Assembly: GCA_916613615.1 (NCBI GenBank)
Contig: OU744720.1
Coordinates: 72,505,338 to 72,569,337 of the forward strand
Source of the DNA: Steromphala cineraria
Taxonomy: Eukaryota; Mollusca; Gastropoda; Trochida; Trochidae
Length of the DNA: 64,000 nucleotides
Direction of reading: 5' to 3'
Positions 12,901 through 21,376 of this stretch are shown here, piece after piece. The notes beneath the pieces are model-generated. The model did not search any database. It saw nothing but the letters and a program-made list of their open reading frames with translations, and was not told the origin of the DNA. The first letter of the stretch is position 1; every line of letters begins with the position of its first letter. The position numbers were made by a program, and so were the translations under genes.

Positions 12901-13389
12901 AAATGAAAACCAACTTTGCGAGGAATGTTGAAGACTATGACTCCTTGTTTTCCATTCAGTGAAACATATCTGATGTCATATATTTCGTTCTGGTTCATTA
13001 ACGCATATCACTTTTGACAAGCTCCTTATGTGACTCACAGGCAGGTTTTTATTTATATTGTAAAATGTAACTGGTGTAATATGTTTCATCTGTGCACATC
13101 AGCACATTCACTGATTTCCAGATTTTAGACAGTTGTTTTTTAATTTTAGTTACCATTTGAAGCATTTATCTCAGTCGTTAACTTAACCAATTGTCCTATT
13201 TCTTACTGCAGGAAAAAGTTACCATTCAACAAAACCACATTCCTATCAAGACCTGGACCAAGGCCAGCCATAGACCCGCCTCCTGCGCCGACCTCCATAC
13301 CCGCCCACAACGTCAGCGCCATCACCAAGGTCACAGTGCCATCTGGGGAGGGATGCGAACAAGGAAGCAAACTCTGTACAATTTTGTGA
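974..13389 (+). CDS. FBXO10: F-box only protein 10 (FBXO10-like), 3' part, 13 exons
   Basis: Exons: 974-1243, 1707-1840, 2424-2505, 2911-2978, 3446-3582, 3987-4057, 4598-4750, 8922-9028, 9796-9937, 10412-10593, 11394-11531, 12241-12422 and 13212-13389. All junctions are GT-AG and keep phase, giving 613 residues and a stop at 13387-13389. After an acidic, Ser/Asp-rich start (SSDDDEDIERL), the product is a run of parallel beta-helix repeats of about 23 residues with the recurring pattern N-x-I/V-x-x-N/H-x-x-x-G-I/V. This is the substrate-binding part of FBXO10/FBXO11, which act as SCF ubiquitin-ligase receptors. The F-box and roughly 340 N-terminal residues (judging by the human length of about 956) should lie left of the window. 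FBXO11 carries a C-terminal UBR zinc finger. None is present here, and the protein ends Cys-Thr-Ile-Leu, a CaaX-type prenylation signal, so FBXO10 fits better. The 4.2-kb intron after 4750 holds repeats. Confidence 0.9.
4252..4475. mobile_element. Short interspersed element, 'GACTAGTCC' family, copy 1
   Basis: This segment in an FBXO10 intron matches 32042-32260 closely over about 200 bp. Shared blocks include GAGATTAGTCCTATTGGGG, GCACTAGCCCAAAGACATT, AATACACCGATATAATCAT and AGCCCAGCATCTTTTGCAC. Its outer ends are more decayed than those of the second copy. Confidence 0.75.
4842..5600. repeat. About 700-bp intronic repeat, copy 1
   Basis: From the ATT microsatellite (about 4890-4918) to about 5590 the sequence is nearly identical to 7310-8000. 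The shared blocks include CAAACCGCTTGTTCAAAT, GGTACCCCTTACCCTGGAAT and TTCCGACCCCACCCGCCTTT. It is preceded by the short inverted motif GGTCTTCAAGAC...GTGAAGACC. The 118-residue minus-strand ORF present in both copies has no recognisable domain and is most likely fortuitous. No transposase was seen. Confidence 0.85.
6924..7010 (+). repeat. tRNA-like (SINE-head) sequence
   Basis: GTCGAGTGGTTAAGGC resembles a tRNA-Ser/Leu-type A box. GGTTCAAATCC at 6982-6992 is a good B box. A CTCTGAATTCAGAG hairpin sits where an anticodon arm would be. No proper acceptor stem or seven-base anticodon loop can be folded, so this is a tRNA-derived repeat head or a pseudogene, not a functional tRNA. It lies between the two 700-bp repeat copies. 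Confidence 0.5.
7265..8110. repeat. About 700-bp intronic repeat, copy 2
   Basis: Direct copy of 4842-5600 in the same orientation. It is bounded on both sides by GACCTAAGTACTGCCGCGGCAGTCCTAGTTA (at about 7284-7315 and 8082-8112, quoted here as an overview of a conserved boundary containing CTGCCGCGGCAG). The right flank has short direct repeats of the form ATGTGAAGGTCAAACA. Confidence 0.85.
11268..11335 (+). repeat. tRNA-like SINE fragment in FBXO10 intron
   Basis: TGGCTGAATCGG at 11271 resembles a pol III A box and GGTTTGAATCC at 11315-11325 a B box, spaced as in tRNA genes. The stems do not fold cleanly, so a SINE head or pseudo-tRNA is the most that can be claimed. Confidence 0.4.
11892..11945 (+). 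repeat. 'ATGGCTGAAATATTGCCC' repeat tail, copy 1
   Basis: ATGGCTGAAATATTGCCCAAG is followed by a short spacer and CACTCACTCACT. The same arrangement occurs at 13537-13590. I recall this unit as abundant in gastropod genomes. Confidence 0.65.
12440..12840. repeat. Diverged tandem units of about 165 bp
   Basis: Two and a half imperfect units in the last FBXO10 introns share blocks such as TTATGGCCCTTGTTCCATG / TTATTATCCTTGTCACATG and GGTATACTCAAAGGGGACAA / GGTATAATCAAAGGGATCAA. This resembles a widespread molluscan intronic repeat type. No coding potential was seen. Confidence 0.6.
12884..12962 (+). CDS. Candidate alternative last exon of FBXO10
   Basis: A pyrimidine-rich acceptor (TTTTTATTCTGATTTAG) is followed by 79 bases that continue in phase from the exon ending at 12422 (GG + G). 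They encode 25 more residues, starting KMLGAKMKTNF and ending DSLFSIQ, then TGA at 12960-12962. Using this exon instead of 13212-13389 would replace the proline-rich tail and the CaaX box. No clear AATAAA follows before 13200, and a 25-codon open stretch could arise by chance, so this is a hypothesis. Confidence 0.35.
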
Positions 13390-13536
13390 TGTGACACATT
13401 CCATATGTGTTGTAGTTTCGGTTGATATTAGATTGTTGTCCTTACCACACAATATGAGGAGGTGATTGATCAGTGTCTGTACAACAGTAACATGGTGCAT
13501 ACCTCTCTAAGCACTCTTAATGATAACGTGCCGCTA

Positions 13537-13590
13537 ATGGCTGAAATATTGCCCAAGTGGCGTAAAACAATAACTCACTCACTCACACTA
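13537..13590 (+). repeat. 'ATGGCTGAAATATTGCCC' repeat tail, copy 2
   Basis: Second copy of the unit at 11892. It lies in the FBXO10 3' region and ends in AACTCACTCACTCACAC. Confidence 0.65.
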
Positions 13591-13734
13591 AGTAAAACAG
13601 AGGATAGTTCTTATCAATATTTTTGTGTCAACCACAGCAAAGCGAGGGGTATTGTATTCAGTGGAGTCAGTCCGTCCAAACATGAACCAGTCTGTCCAAA
13701 CGTGAACCAATGTGTTTTTGCATTTTTAGCTTAT

Positions 13735-14335
13735 TAGGCCTGAGAGCCCAATGTGGCTTTGTCATGGCATCTGGTCGATCTGTAAACCTTTTAATTCATA
13801 TCCTCGTTCATTGACTCGAGAGAACTCGTACATGTTATACAGGTTGTTTGCCAATAGGGATAATTGATTGTAGTTTTCGTGAATCTTTCACCACTAATAT
13901 AGGCCATGCCCTAAAACCTGTTTTCAACTGTTTCTTCATCACAAAAAGACCAGGACAGCTGAAAATTATGTACAAACTGCTCACCCAATTGGGATAATTA
14001 ATTGTAGATTTTGTGTCTCTGTGATCCCTCAAAAGGGCAACATGGGTCAGAAGCTACAAAAGCATTTCTTACCTGTTTCTCCCGAAGCAAAAGGCCTAGA
14101 AAGGTGAAATGTTGTGTATAGGACTACCTATTGGTGTTTATGGAGACTAGGTGACTTGTTTGCCCCTAATGAGGCTCACACCTTTTAAAGCTAACTTTGA
14201 AGAAAATCTAATCCTGTGATGAGACTTCTAACCTGTGCAGAATGATATTTTTAGCTCATCTGGCCTGTAAGGCCCGATGGGCTTATGGCATGGTGTCCGG
14301 TGTCCGTCCGTCCGTCCGTCCGTCCGTCCGACTTC
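13735..14335. repeat. Composite repeat region in FBXO10 3' flank
   Basis: TTAGCTTATTAGGCCTGAGAG (about 13728) and TTTAGCTCATCTGGCCTGTAA (about 14252) are two members of one family. The second runs into a pure CCGT microsatellite at about 14302-14330. Between them, about 13840-14190 holds diverged relatives of the 145-bp repeat at 1-735 (GGGATAATTGATTGTAG..., AAAAGGCCTAGAAAGGTGAAA). Confidence 0.65.
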
Positions 14336-14635
14336 TAAGCTGTGCAGAATTATATTATTATAGAATTTGTAACACTTAGAATATGGAGACCTTGTTTTCC
14401 CTGACAAGCTGCAGAGCTTATGGATTGGGACTTATGTTATGAAAGAGTGCATTCATACAATGAAATAGCCTTCATGTTAGATTAATCACATTTTATGCAT
14501 TCTAGAGAACTGACATTACTTCACGTTTATTTCATATTTTGTCTCCATTTTAAGAGTAGTGCTTACTGTCAGTTTTGATGTTATTCATATTAATATTTAG
14601 TCAAATTATATGTTTTGTGTTGATATTGACAAGTG

Positions 14636-14641
14636 AATAAA
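14636..14641 (+). terminator. Candidate polyadenylation signal of FBXO10
   Basis: AATAAA lies about 1.25 kb after the CaaX-exon stop codon, in AT-rich sequence. The intervening DNA, presumably 3' UTR, contains diverged repeats. The actual cleavage site is not known. Confidence 0.35.
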
Positions 14642-14659
14642 AATAGTATATGATACATA

Positions 14660-17600
14660 TATTTGCTGAATATATATTTTATTTTTTTGTTTTGAAAGAG
14701 AATGAGAGGGGATGTATTCTAGATAAAAAACATGTTTAAAATGATATTATGCATCATTACAAATCGATTTGATTTAATATTTTAATAGAAAAACCACATT
14801 TCTTTATATCTGATGTAGCAATCATTGTTGACTTTAGTACGTATATATATACCAGTAACTGATTACATTTATATTAATGAGTCATTGCAGAATATGGGTT
14901 ATTATTGTAACATCAACTGTAGATTTACAGATTTTATAACTTGAATGTTATAAAAATGAGAGCCATGAAGATTTGTTTATGGGGTTTATGGTCATTATAA
15001 AATTTTCAAATATCAAATCATTTGAATTATATCTAATATTTTCTTTAAAATTGCCTTTATTATCATTGACAAGTACTAACATTCAATCCATTTTTTTTCT
15101 CTCTCTTTCTCTGTACGATCTCTCCTGCCGTCGAGATAATGGCAAACTCAATCCAGAGGTAATGTTTACGCAATGATTATATCTAATATATAATGTTATA
15201 TTACCTTTAGATCTTTGACAAGTTCATACATTCATTTTGTATATTCCCTTTACACTGAGACTGTGATCAAAATATTTCCGTCCATTTACAAAAATATATT
15301 AAGCAAACCATTTAATAAAATCAACATTTAGATCCTTATAAACTGTTCTAGTGGCATTCTAGAAGTTGGCAGTATCAAATATATGACTTGTTGGTATTGA
15401 CAAAGAAAGAAGTTGATAATGTATAAATTCTTGACATCCTGTCTTACCATGATTTTAATGTCAATAATTAGAGAATTCCTTTAACCCTGCTGTTTATAAA
15501 GGACAATACCAACAATAATCTGTAATTGTTTATGCAGGCATATATTGTTCTTGTAACTGTATTCATGATTTTTATGATGCAGTTATTATGTTTCAACATA
15601 TATGTTGGGTGTTTTATGTTTAGAAAGCCGTATGGTTCACTAAGAGCAAGATATCTTTCTCAGAAAACATCAGAATTCAACTCTTATAGCTAAATGTCAT
15701 AAGAATGTTAGAAATTTGGAATAAAATTATAAGCAGTGTTTGAAATAAGCATCCACAAAATTCTTGTTATTGAGGACCTATAGGTAAGAAAGCTGTGGCT
15801 CCAACTTGGAAACTGACAACATTATTAACTAGTACCGAGTTGACCTATTCTCAAATGAGAACAATATTCTTGGTACTTGTGTGTTTAACAACACTGTTGT
15901 CAGTTTTGAGTGATGGTGATGAAGGTTTGGCAGGAAATATGTGTCATTGTAGTAAGGGGAGAGTAAGGAACAATGAAAAACAGTATCATGTTAAACAAAC
16001 TATGAGACTGTAATGACCTGAAGATATTTAAGTGTGGGCCCTTCATAACTGTCTGCATTTGGCCCACGGTCAGATGCTTATTTCAAACACTGATTGTTAG
16101 TTTTTTCTTGAATCATCAGTGCTTAAATCATTGTTATTCAGGTTGCTTATCCAGTTAATTTATTTTAAATGTTATTTTGAAAAGTTGTATGACGTGCATT
16201 TACATGCATATTCGTATGAAGTATTTTCCTTGTTGTTTTACTAGATGTGATATTTAATTTATCCTTTTACACATTTTGTTCTTTTCATCAGCCATTCCGT
16301 CCAATTAGCCTGTGCTATCTATGACAGGCTTATCAAAATTGACCAGGTTGTGAAGAATAAAGTTTCAACAGGACACAGGAGACTAACAGGACACAAATTA
16401 ATTCCATTTTGGGTTTGTTCTCCACACAGTCTAATGACAGTTTGTATAATTAGATGTTCTGGTACCCCTTTTGTGGTGATAAAACCTAATCATTAGCAGA
16501 CTAATTACATCATGTCATTTAGAAGAAAGTGTGGCAATCACATTTAGGGGCAAGTTTACAAGTTAACAATGCTTTAAATTACACATAAGGCGTTTAAAGT
16601 GATTGGTTAACTGAGCTTACATCAGAACATGGTACTATGCAGGCTGTTGTCAGACCTTTTGGAGGAAAACCTTATTGAAGGAGTTTGTTTATCAGTAGAG
16701 TATTCATTTTGAACAAGAGCATTTATTGTCAAGGCACATCGAACAGGTGTGATATAAGATTTTAGTCATTTCAACAGATGAATGAAGATTAGAAGTTATT
16801 TCCTGCTCTCATTCCAATTACCTGTTCTTGTTTGGAACCTCTTTGCAATCAGGTGTTGGACAATAGTAAAATAGGAAACCAAAATCTTTCAATAGTGATA
16901 TCGATAAAAGAAATCAGCTTTACTGTTATAGTAACCGTTACCATAAAAATATACAAAATCTGTTGTAATGAGTCGTAATAAACAAATAAAAGAAATATTG
17001 TCTTTGTTATCACTTTTATTGCATAATCTGTTAAAACAATTACCATAGCAACGCAAATACAACAATCTAGATCCGACACAAAGTTAAAGGCGTCCGTTAC
17101 ATATCTCTCCTTACAAAATCTGTTATTTGATTGATGTTTAGACCCGATTACATATCTGGAGTATAAAACAGGACATCTGGGATAAATCAAGACACAGAAA
17201 AATAACTGTATAACAAGAACAAAACATCCACTTCTTACGAGCACCAATATATGTGGTATATGGTCCTGAAATTTGAAAATTATCCACCATTATGCAAAAA
17301 TAATTTATTATGTCCTTGATTTGATTTTGCTTGCAATAAAAGTCAAACGCAAAATAAAACAAAGGGAAAAGACAACAATAATACATGCCAACAGAGGTTG
17401 GGAATAACAATGGGAAACAAAAACAACAAACATGTAATCAACAATAGTGGAGCGTGAACAATTGAATGTAAGCAACAATTTAAACTTCATGAAAGTAACA
17501 GATTTAATTTAAAGCAATATTGCTCCTATAGTTCCTAAGCAAGTTTTGGGTAAAACAATGGTAATTTTATCATACAAGTTGCAGATGTCAACAGAAAACA

Positions 17601-18110
17601 TACAGCACATAGCTTTAGATAACTGGGAAACAATAAACAACAAAATAAATCTGATTAAACAAAGTGAGCAGAAAAGAGATTAGGCCAAGATAAATTGTTT
17701 CTTTATCAAGAGTGAAATATTTTTTGTTATATTTGGTTCCATCTTTTATCAATGATGCTGATTATTGATTAGTCTGTAATGGTACAATAACACAATAAAT
17801 GTATCTAGAATAAATGTGTCTGAAAAAGGATTTAAATTTCAAACAATAGTCCAAAATGGATGAATGCTAAAATTTATTTAAATGGCTAAATATTTGATTT
17901 CAAAACAAATTTAGTTTTGCTTGTAATGATCTTATCTGACTGCATTATGTTTCAAAATGACACATACAAACAATTAAAAAGTATTCATAATCTTCAGCTA
18001 ATTTTGATGTTTACCATTGAAACTAGATTGTTCTGAAAGATTGTAAACAGTCTACATAAACCTTGTCTCAATGATATTCATTTTACTCTGATATTGATTC
18101 TAGCTCCCTA
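14660..18110. other. Intergenic, no supported gene
   Basis: AT-rich sequence downstream of FBXO10. Short ORFs on both strands have no recognisable motif, splice support or codon character. I see no feature I can name here. Confidence 0.6.
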
Positions 18111-18257
18111 GATGTAGTAGCGGTTCGCGTCAGCCGACCTTTCGCCAACCTATGACTCGTCACCGTTATATGTGCGAATGCAGACTATTGTGGTTTGGTA
18201 AGACTATCCCTGATTGGTCAATTCGATAGATCGGCTGACGCGACCCGCTACTACATC
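18111..18257. mobile_element. 147-bp MITE with 27-bp inverted ends
   Basis: GATGTAGTAGCGGTTCGCGT at 18111 is mirrored by the reverse complement ending CGCTACTACATC at 18257. The match runs 27 bp with a couple of mismatches (GCGGTTCGCGTCAGCCGA versus TCGGCTGACGCGACCCGC). It is non-coding. The superfamily is not assigned because no clear target-site duplication was found. Confidence 0.8.
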
Positions 18258-18440
18258 TTGCTAGACTCAATATCTGAGTTAAACGGGTATTATTGACGCT
18301 AGGTTAACTTAGACAGGATGGTAAATACAGTCTGCTTGTCAGCACCGATTGAGGACATGTACAACAACAAACAACCACCCAAAACAAGTAACATTTCAAC
18401 CTGTATCTCAACCAGGATCACTACCTTTTCATTTCATGCC

Positions 18441-19308
18441 CATAACCATCTTAAGACTCCTTTCTATGTCGATTACCATCTTAAGATTCCTTTCAATGTC
18501 GATTACCATCTTAAGATTCCTTTCTATGTCGATTACCATCGATTACCATCTTAAGACTCCTTTCTATGTCGATTACCATCTTAAGATTCCTTTCTATGTC
18601 GATTACCATCTTAAGATTCCTTTCTATGTCGATTACCATCGATTACCATCTTAAGATTCCTTTCTATGTCGATTACCATCTTAAGATTCCTTTCTATGTC
18701 GATTACCATCGATTACCATCTTAAGATTCCTTTCTATGTCGATTACCATCTTAAGATTTCTTGCAATGTCGATTACCATCACAAGATTCCTTGCAATGTC
18801 GATTACCATCATAAGATTCCTTGCAATGTCGATTACCATCACAAGATTCCTTGCAATGTCGATTACCATCTTAAGATTCCTTGCAATGTTGATTACCATC
18901 ATAAGATTCCTTGCAATGTTGATTACCATCATAAGATTCCTTGCAATGTTGATAACAATCATAAGATTCCTTGCAATGTGGATTACCATCATAAGATTCC
19001 TTGCAATGTTGATTACCATCATAAGATTCCTTGCAATGTTGATTACCATCATAAGATTCCTTGCAATGTTGATAACAATCATAAGATTCCATGCAATGTC
19101 GATTACCATCATAAGATTCCTTGCAATGTCGATTACCATCATAAGATTCCTTGCAATGTTGATTACCATCATAATTTTCTTGCAATGTCGATAACAATCA
19201 TAAGATTCCTTGCAATGTTGATAACATCATCAGATTCCTTGTAGTGTCGATAACCATCTTGAGATTCCTTACAATGTTCATAACCATCATAAGATTCCTT
19301 GCAATGTC
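18441..19308. repeat. 30-bp minisatellite, about 29 units
   Basis: The unit is close to TTAAGATTCCTTTCTATGTC + GATTACCATC. The left third has TTTCTATGTC and the rest TTGCAATGTY, so there are two sequence classes. A duplicated GATTACCATC gives 40-bp units at about 18531, 18631 and 18701. Because 30 is divisible by three, several frames stay open on both strands with 10-residue repeats (for example SITILRFLSM). I regard these ORFs as by-products. The repeats are contiguous with no unique spacers, so it is not a CRISPR array. Confidence 0.93.
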
Positions 19309-19309
19309 A

Positions 19310-20420
19310 CAAAACTGACCCAAAAATCACTGAGAAGACAACTGTCAAAGGGAGAAATGTTCTTGTTTGAAAGATTTTCAAAACAAAGAAGTCCTTAAGC
19401 ACTATTTGTGTCGCTTAACTTAAAGATTCAATAAAACCTACTTAAACAAAAAACATAGGGAAGTATTACTCTTACAGTTAAATCAATTTTAACAGTTTTG
19501 ATATTAAATAAATAAAGATATTTTCATGGTCCTGAGGTAACTGACTAAACAATTCGTGACTATTTATAATATCTCCCAAAACCTCTCCAAATTGATCTTG
19601 TCTGTCAAGCAGTATTCACTCGGCTATGAATATCTGGCCATTGCAAAGTATTGGTCACTTCTAGATCTTTTGAAATACCCTTGCAGTGTTGTCCTAGAGG
19701 GGCTCCTTGGGAAATTTGTCAATCCTTTTTGCTTTGTGTCTCTTAAAATTTGGAGCAGGAGGATACTTTAAGGGATCCCTACAGGGTTCATACAGATTTT
19801 AAGACCCCAAATTTAAGGCTTTTTCAAGGTAAAATCAAATTTAAGGCCTTCTCAAGCTACGTCTCAAAAATCAAGGCCTTTTCAAGCCTGTGCGAACCCT
19901 GCAAAGGCGAAAATGACCCCCCTTACCGGACCACCTAGGAACAACACTGCCCTATTTTTAAAAACCAGTTCATATTATAGAGAGAGATACAGGCACATAT
20001 GTTACAGGTTTTAGTTTTAGTTTTAGACTGCAACATGTACAGTCCAGCACATACATCAAATGGCAGTAAAACTAGTTGGTCATTATGAAACACATCTACT
20101 GGATGATTTCTTACAATCAATTGTCATTAAATGAGATCATGTTCATATAACATGTCATAAATCATGATTAGAAATACACCTCAAAATACTTTTTTCACTT
20201 GTGATAAACAACTTTTCAACTATAAAGATGCTTTTGATTATAAAGTTCATAAAGTCCTCAAAAAATGTTCATTAAAAGAAGATTCAATTGACATATTAAA
20301 ACAAATTTAAACCATAATTCATGTGGATGTTTTTCTCTAATCTTCTACACAAACCATTCCAAGATTTCAATTTATTATATGATTGAAGGTGAGATACTCT
20401 GTTCTATCAGTGAAATAAAC
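19310..20420. other. Intergenic, mostly unassigned
   Basis: No gene supported. A small element at about 19786-19906 has ends CAGGGTTCATACA and TGTGCGAACCCTG and internal AAGGCCTTTTCAAG repeats. A related GTGCGAACCCTG fragment occurs near 34432-34443. The rest is AT-rich with nothing recognisable. Confidence 0.5.
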
Positions 20421-20830
20421 CCTCTATCTGGCTACAGTGGCGATAACCTTTATCGCCACTCTACTGAGTGGTGATAAACTTTATCACCACTCTAGTGACG
20501 TCAAGTTCAAGAGTTTGACGTCATGTAACAATGGTCTGACGTCATGAATTCTCCTATGACGTCACACTGTTACCGCGGTGACGGGCTCTTCCAAGCGGCC
20601 GCTCAACATGAAATTGGCCTTTTTTGACGTAGTTAGAAGGATTTCATCATATAATAAATAGAATATATGTCAATTCTTGACAAATACCATGTTTATCTCA
20701 TCTCGTGAGGTAGAAAAGTTTTATATTTTCACTCGTGGCTGCGCCACTCGTGAAAATATAACCTTTCTACCTCACTCGATGAGACAAACATGGTATTAGT
20801 CAAGAAAAGACAGATATCCTCTATATATGT
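20420..20830. mobile_element. Palindromic element with CRE array, copy A
   Basis: The right half (about 20666-20812) is a large imperfect palindrome, with TTCTTGACAAATACCATGTT at one end and AACATGGTATTAGTCAAGAA at the other, meeting at GTGGCTGCGCCAC. The left half carries four perfect TGACGTCA octamers at 20496, 20516, 20537 and 20557, and GATAA-containing short repeats (GTGGCGATAAC.../GTGGTGATAAAC...). The same element, inverted and more decayed, is at 49012-49430. No ORF of note. Confidence 0.8.
20496..20564. promoter_or_regulatory. Four CRE-type TGACGTCA sites, period about 20.5 bp
   Basis: Perfect palindromic CREB/ATF octamers start at 20496, 20516, 20537 and 20557. They lie within a repeated element rather than next to a recognised promoter. 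Function is not shown. Confidence 0.6.
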
Positions 20831-21376
20831 TATACACACAGGTAAAGAAGTATGGTTGGATTTTAACGGAAAAGTTTTGATTTCGAAAATAAGATACCTT
20901 TTGAAATCAAACTTCTGCATGATATTTGTATCAACAACATTTTCTTTGTGCGTTGTCATGGTTGATACAAAGATTATGGATATGAACTACATAACATAAC
21001 CAATATACAAAATCGATGATGAAGTTGTGTGATTTCAGTTGCAGATTAGTTTCTGTAAAACAATCTCTCATATTTTTCATGTTGATAAAATCATGATATC
21101 ATGAATATAACAGAGGTCAAATGATAATATGATACAGTAAAGAGTAATCAAAATGCCTCTCCACAACTCATGATAGCACTACATTCAACCATTATCGAGC
21201 ATCAAGAGATGGCGTAATGAAATACTTTACCTGCCAAACTACATGTGACCTTTATTCTTTCTACCACTTTTTAACATCAGAGCACTAGTTCTATTGAAAG
21301 TATAAAACTGTTAACCATTGTGACTTTTCATTTTGTTGGTCGATTGCAGGAACTAAATACATATTAATACTAGTGT

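Noticed and set aside
13203..13500. Minus-strand ORFs over the last FBXO10 exon
   Set aside because: Antisense shadows of a GC-rich exon with a clear acceptor, phase and CaaX ending.
16849..17490. Overlapping minus-strand ORFs rich in hydrophobic residues
   Set aside because: Overlapping frames in AT-rich DNA, no family match, no splice signals that join them.
18441..19308. CRISPR-like array or repeat protein genes on both strands
   Set aside because: Units are contiguous with no unique spacers. The open frames follow from a period divisible by three.
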